From the NCBI RefSeq assembly GCF_007565055.1, contig NC_044551.1, positions 93,030,089-93,094,088 on the forward strand: a stretch of DNA of 64,000 nucleotides, given 5' to 3'. Below the pieces are notes generated by a model. It saw only the letters and a program-made list of their open reading frames with translations, ran no database searches and was not told where the DNA came from. This DNA comes from Rhinopithecus roxellana (Eukaryota > Chordata > Mammalia > Primates > Cercopithecidae). Of the stretch, positions 59,058-64,000 are shown piece after piece (the first letter of the stretch is position 1; the number at the start of each line of letters is the position of its first letter). Both the position numbers and the translations under genes were made by a program.

Positions 59058-60395
59058 ATGTTTGTGTGGTGTGTGTTTTGTGTGTGTGTGTGGGGTATGT
59101 ATGTGTGTGTCATTTGTGTGGTGTGTGTTGGGTGTGTGTGGGGTGTGTGTGTGCTGTGTGTGCATGTGTGTGTGGTGTGTGTGTGGGGGGCGTGTGTGTG
59201 GTGTGTGTGTGCATGTGTGTGGTGTGTGTAGGTGTGCGTGTGGGGTGTGTGCGCATGTGTGTGGGGTGTGTGTGGTGTGTGTGTGGTGTATGTGGTGTGT
59301 GTGTGTGGTGTGTGTGCATACATATATATGTGCATATGTCTTTATAAAGCATGTGTAGATACAGGTTGTGTGTATGTGTGCTGTGTGTGGTGTGTGTGTG
59401 GTGTGTTGTTTGTGGTGTGTGTGTGTGCATACATATATATGTGCATATGTCTATGTGTGGTGTGTGTGCATACATATATATGTGCATATGTCTTTATACA
59501 AGCATGTGTAGATACAGGTTGTGTGTGTGTGGTGTGTGTGTGGTGTGTGCATACATATATATGTGCATATGTCTTTATGTGTGGTGTGTGCGTGTGCATA
59601 CATATATATGTGCATATGTCTTTATGTGTGGTGTGTGTGTGCATACATATATATGTGCATATGTCTTTATGTGTGTGGTGTGTGTGTGCATACACATATA
59701 TGTGCATATGTCTTTATGTGTGGTGTGTGGTGTATGTGTGCACATACATATATATGTGCATATGTCTTTATACAAGCAAGTGCAGCTAGATACAGGTTGT
59801 GTGTGGTGTATGTGTTTGGTGTGTGCGTGTGTGTGCACATACATATATATGTGCATATATCTTTATACAAGCATGTGCAGATAGATACAGGTTGTATGTG
59901 GTGTGTGTGGTGTACGTGTGGTGTGTGGTGTCTGTATGTGTGTGTTGTATGTGTGCACATACATATATATGTGCATATGTCTTTATGTGTGGTGTGTGGT
60001 GTGTGTGGCGTGTGTGGTGTGTGTGTGCATACGTATATGTGCATATGTCTATGTGTGGTGTGTGTGTGTGTGGTGTGTGGTGTGTGTGTGTGCACGCATA
60101 CATATATATGTGCGTATGCCTTTATACAAGCATGTGCAGATCGATACAGGTTGTGTGTGGTGCGTGTTTGTGTGGTGTTTGTGTATGTGGGTGTGGTGTG
60201 TGTGCGTACATATATATGTGTATATGTCTTTACACAAGCATGTGCAGATATAGGGTGTGTGTGTGCATACATATATATGTGTATAGGTCTTTATACAAGC
60301 ATGTGCAGATAATACGGGTTGTGTGTGTATGTGCATACATATATATGTGCATATGTCTTAATACAAGCACGTGCAGATAGATACAGGTTAAGTTC
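59058..60395. repeat. GT-rich layered minisatellite (VNTR)
   Basis: The first 260 bp are imperfect GT/GGTGT repeats. After that, about fifteen copies of a core ACATATATATGTGCATATGT occur, separated by GT-rich spacers. About half of the units also carry a second module ACAAGCATGTGCAGATAGAT with ACAGGTT. Long open frames exist on both strands and in several frames, coding Cys/Val-rich or His/Thr-rich low-complexity strings, and none is a gene. Confidence 0.95.
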
Positions 60396-61355
60396 TCTAG
60401 TTAAAAATTCTTTCAAAATGTTATCTTTACTTTCTTCTCTATTTTGATGTTCTTACTCTCTTAATGTTTACATTCCCTTAAGGTATGTACTGTTACCCTA
60501 AGAGGAAATAAACCAAATGTGACATTTTACCAGCACTCTAAATAATGAAACAACAACAAAATACCCTGATATAGAGAAATATTTTTTCACGTGGAAATCA
60601 CGTGAAATCAGGTCCAAATTCAATCTCTGCTCTCTCTCAACAGTGTGAACTTGAGTAAGATTTTAAAACACTCTGTGAGTTTCAGGTTTCTTCTGCAAGA
60701 TGGCATTATAATATCAACCTTATTGGGTGGCATAACAAAAACTAGGCATTGGATAAGAGTAGTTTCCTTCCACTTAATCCTTTTATTTCATACTGACACC
60801 AACTGTTATTTGGCTGCTTAGCAATGGCACAATTTTATTTGTACATATGGATGAATAAAGTCATTCATTACTCTCCATCAGCAGTGCAGAATGTTGGCTT
60901 TCTTTAATTTAGTTCAGAAACAGTCACTGGGAAGAAGCTAAGTGGGCTACCCTGGCATCGACTTAATGCCAAAATTCAGGAGCATTAAGACGCTTAAAAG
61001 TAAGTAACAGATAACTCAACTGACTGAATGCACTGTGGAAGTGATACAGGTACTAAATAAATATTACTGTACTGCTGGAGAACTTGTGTCATCAGATCAT
61101 TTTTGGAACTGATGTAGAGAATACACAAAGCATTTTCTCTTCTTCAGATATTCATACTCCAAAAAGTCCTAACAAAAACACGAATTAGTTCCACAATTGC
61201 AGCCTTCAAAGAGCCACAAAAAAGCAAATGTGTAACTTCACACAGAGAAAGAAATTCTCTAAAAATCTGGTCATTCAAATGCTCAACAAGTATCAATTCA
61301 CTGGTTCTTAGGCACTGGTGGCTGTTAAGAGGAATGCAAAAACAAGGAAGTATAA

Positions 61356-61581
61356 GGTGAAGGTCAGTCTGACCAATATGGCAAAACTCTGTCTCTACTA
61401 CAAATACAAAAATTAGCTTGGTGTGGTGGTGCACACCTGAAATCCCAGCTACTCAGGAGGCTGAGGCACAAGAATTTCTTGAACCCAGGAGGCAGAGGTT
61501 GCAGTGAGCTGAGATCATGCCACTGCACTCTAGCCTGGGTAATGGAATGAGACTCCGTCTAAAAAAATAAAAATAAATACA
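61356..61581 (+). mobile_element. Alu, 5'-truncated
   Basis: The copy starts at about AAGGTCAGTCTGACCAATATGG, in the middle of the left arm, and runs to an AAATAAAAATAAAT tail. It is AluS-like. Confidence 0.88.
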
Positions 61582-61844
61582 AAAGATGAAGGGTAGTCAA
61601 TATATTTGAAGCATAGTAAAGACAAATAATTGACCAGTTCTGGGCACTTGCTGGCCCCTAGGACCCGTGGACAGGAAAGTGTGGATGAAGCCTTGAGCTG
61701 CACTGAGGTCCTGTGGCCAGCACTGGCACCCAGGGGCCTGGACTGGGGTATGTGATCGGGGCAGCATAGCCATGTGGGGATCAGCTGAGGGCAGAGGTGA
61801 GTGTGAGGGCCTTGCTTGTTCTGAAAGCCAAGAAGAAACTGCCT

Positions 61845-62285
61845 CAGTTTCCTAGGGCTGCAGTACCAAAGTAACATAAACTGGGTGCTTCACAACAGCA
61901 GAAATATATTTTTCTCAGCATTCTGCAGGCTTGAAGTCTGAAGTGAGGATGCTGGCAGGACCATGTTCTTTCTGAGGGCTCCATAGGAGGATCCTTCCTT
62001 TTCCCTGCTGGCTTCTGCTGGTTGCCAGTAATCTTTGGCATTCTTTGGCTTACAGATGCATCTCTTCAATTTCTACCTCCTGTCATTACCTGGTCTCCTC
62101 TGTGTATCCAGGTGTCCATACCCCATCTTCTTATAAGGACATTAGTCACACTGGATTAGGGATACCTCATCCTAACTTGATTACATCTGCAAAGTCTCTA
62201 TTTCCATTTAAGGTCACACACGGTTTCCCGAGATTAGGACTTTTAACATGTCGTTCTAGGGGACACAATCTGACCCATAACTGGA
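61845..62285 (-). mobile_element. MaLR/MLT-like LTR remnant
   Basis: GTTTCCTAGGGCTGCAGTAC, TCTGCAGGCTTGAAGTCTG, TCTTATAAGGACATTAGTC, ACATCTGCAAAGTCTC and AAGGTCACACACGG are the reverse-complement order of the repeat at 28390-28850. It is old and has no coding part. Confidence 0.55.
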
Positions 62286-62670
62286 ACTAAATGGTGGGTT
62301 GAGTGTCCCCTTCTCCTGCAACTGTGAGAGTATCAGGAGTCTCCAAAGCAAAGCGGCTCCTGCCAGGTGCCTCGACAGGGAAGCCTGGCTTTGCCACCAG
62401 CTCTATGTGCTTCTCCTCACCCATGCCTGGGATTTCCACCTTGGAAATATTCAAAAATAAGACTGCATCTCAGTGAACCAGCAGAAAAAATTTACACCAA
62501 TAAAAGCCCACCTATGGAGGCTTTCAGCCAGAGGGAGGAAATTTTGATAAAACAATCGTATGATGGGGCTGGTGAGGTCAAACTGCTGGAAGTCAGTAGT
62601 GAGTATTCTACAGCGCATGCAGAGTTTCATTAAGCAGTAAGTTCTATAAATAATATGGAAACCAATTTTC

Positions 62671-62967
62671 TTTTTCTTTTTTTTTTGAGACGGAGTTTCT
62701 CTCTGTCGCCCAGCCTGGAGTGCAGTGACACGATCTCAGCTCACTGCAAGCTCCGCCTCCCGGGTTCACACCATTCTCCTGCCTCAGCCTCCCAAGTAGC
62801 TGGGACTACAGGCACCCGCCACCACGCCCGACTAATTTTTTCTATTTTTAGTAAAGACGGGGTTTCACTGTGTTAACCAGGATGGTCTTGATCTCCTGAC
62901 CTCGTGATCCACCCGCCTCGGCCTCTTAAAGTGCTGGGATAAGAGGCGTGAGCCACTGTGCCCGGCA
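62671..62967 (-). mobile_element. AluY-like element
   Basis: It runs from CTTTTTCTTTTTTTTTTGAG to CTGTGCCCGGCA. GGAAACCAATTTTC before (62657-62670) and after (62968-62981) is a perfect 14-bp target-site duplication. Confidence 0.93.
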
Positions 62968-63117
62968 GGAAACCAATTTTCTAAAGTAAAATGTCGGTTT
63001 GAAATGCAGTCATTCTCGACAATTAAACGTAAATGTAACAGAGTATTTAAATAGATATTTGGACACAGACAGGTAGCATGGATCAGATACCAAAATAAGG
63101 TGCAAACGTAATACAAA

Positions 63118-63424
63118 TTTTTTTGTTTGTTTTTTTGTTTTGGGGTGGAGTCTCACTCTGTCACCCAGGGTGGAGTGCAGTACCATGATCTTGGCTCACT
63201 GCAGCCTCCGCCTCCTGGGTTCAAGAGATTCTCATGCTTCAGCCTCCTGAGTAGTTGGGACCACAGATGTGCACCACCAAACATGGATACTTTGTGTATT
63301 TTTTAGTAGAGATGGGGTTTCACCATGTTGGCCAGGCTGGTCTCGAACTCCTGACTTCAGGTGATCCACCTGCCTTGGCCTCCCAAAGTGCTGGGATTAC
63401 AGGCGTGAGTCACCGTGCCCAGTC
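63118..63424 (-). mobile_element. AluS-type element
   Basis: It runs from a TTTTTTGTTTG-type leader and GGGGTGGAGTCTCACTCTG to CACCGTGCCCAGTCC, complete and moderately diverged. Confidence 0.9.
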
Positions 63425-64000
63425 CTAGATGCAAAATTTTAATGAAACCAGTAGCTTGACTTACAGTAGTCATTAGTGATGCTAGCAATGACTCCAGTTC
63501 TTCTCCCAGGTTCATGGGAGGGTCGGGATCTCCTACTCCAGCAGTGTGAAGAGTGGTCAGGTGACATCCTCTGAGCCATGGCATGTGGGTAGGGCTGTTG
63601 TATATCACAGGACGCTCTAAGAGCCAGCCTATGATTTGCTATGCTCACAGTTCCTCTGGGAGATGTCTTCACATGTCTTCACGAGTGTGGAGACGACTTG
63701 AGGTGACACAGGGGTCTCAGATTCTGACTTGGAACTGTAAAAACTAAAGGCTGCAAAAGATAGGTTGCCTGCATGCTGCCTGAAGGCCTGAAGGAGAAGT
63801 GTCTGTGCTGGGTTCAGTCTGTATGCCACAGCTGTGGGGAAAGGAATGTGAATCTCTGGCGATCAAGGGAGTGATTCAGGGTTAAGACGCACCTGGGCCA
63901 GCCCCTGCGGAGAGAAGCTGAGTTACAGAAGGAGCAGGTGGCAGGCTAGGAGACGGTATGCCACTTGAGCAAGGGAGTTGTGGATAAACGTTTCTCAAAC

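Larger units (their letters stand above)
26594..64000 (-). other. CTNND2: CTNND2 intron, 5'-side (partial)
   Basis: This is intronic DNA upstream of the 35-nt exon, ending at its acceptor. The preceding exon should encode the coiled-coil end (LERCKLGSETG region), and I could not find it, so it lies beyond 64,000. Named repeats are listed separately. I see no gene and no repeat I can name in 26600-27780, 30545-31550, 33840-34790, 35110-35580, 36750-38800, 39440-41960, 43600-44890, 51000-52290, 53475-54600, 55090-58615, 60400-61350 and 63430-64000. Candidate conserved non-coding stretches in this intron are given separately. Confidence 0.85.

Noticed and set aside
59521..60312. 263-residue open frame (plus strand) and a 201-residue frame on the opposite strand (59667-60272)
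   Set aside because: Both are produced by the GT/ATATAT minisatellite, which has few stops in any frame. The translations are low-complexity Cys/Val or His/Thr strings.

Overview
The window is primate nuclear DNA, most probably from an Old World monkey such as a macaque or baboon. Twenty Alu elements are scattered through it. At least four carry right-arm sequence (for example GAGATCCGGCCACTGCA and AACTAGCCGGGCGAGGTGG) that I associate with the young AluY lineages of cercopithecoid monkeys. There are no bacterial-style genes. Almost all long open frames lie inside repeats or low-complexity DNA.

The gene is CTNND2 (delta-catenin/NPRAP), on the minus strand, recognised from translated exon sequence. 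In transcript order the coding exons are 26593-26559 (35 nt), 26174-26058 (117 nt) and 11049-10877 (173 nt). All three have AG acceptors and GT donors. Their phases join exactly (G|AT = Asp, A|GG = Arg), giving one continuous reading frame for the N-terminal part of the protein, upstream of the armadillo repeats. Everything else is intron: more than 37.4 kb on the 5' side, 384 bp, 15,008 bp, and more than 10.8 kb on the 3' side. I found no further CTNND2 exon in the window.

Layout: 1-10,876 is the 3'-side intron, with old hAT/MER5-like, MER2-like and L2 fragments and one young Alu. 11,050-26,057 is an intron with an Alu-rich patch (17.4-20.7 kb) and an AT-rich, repeat-poor stretch (20.7-25.4 kb). 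26,058-26,593 is the two-exon cluster. 26,594-64,000 is the large 5'-side intron. It holds L1, MIR, L2 and MaLR LTR copies, a mariner-type element split by two Alus, several nested insertions with readable target-site duplications, a 171-bp direct duplication, an Alu broken by an inverted templated insertion, and a 1.8-kb tandem-repeat zone (58.6-60.4 kb).

I did not find a previously undescribed biological system. The most interesting points are structural: the inverted duplication and split Alu near 54.2-55.1 kb, the 171-bp duplication at 46.1/47.8 kb, the layered minisatellite at 59-60.4 kb, and the in-frame 117-nt cassette exon of CTNND2. Repeat family names come from recall of consensus sequences, not from a database search.
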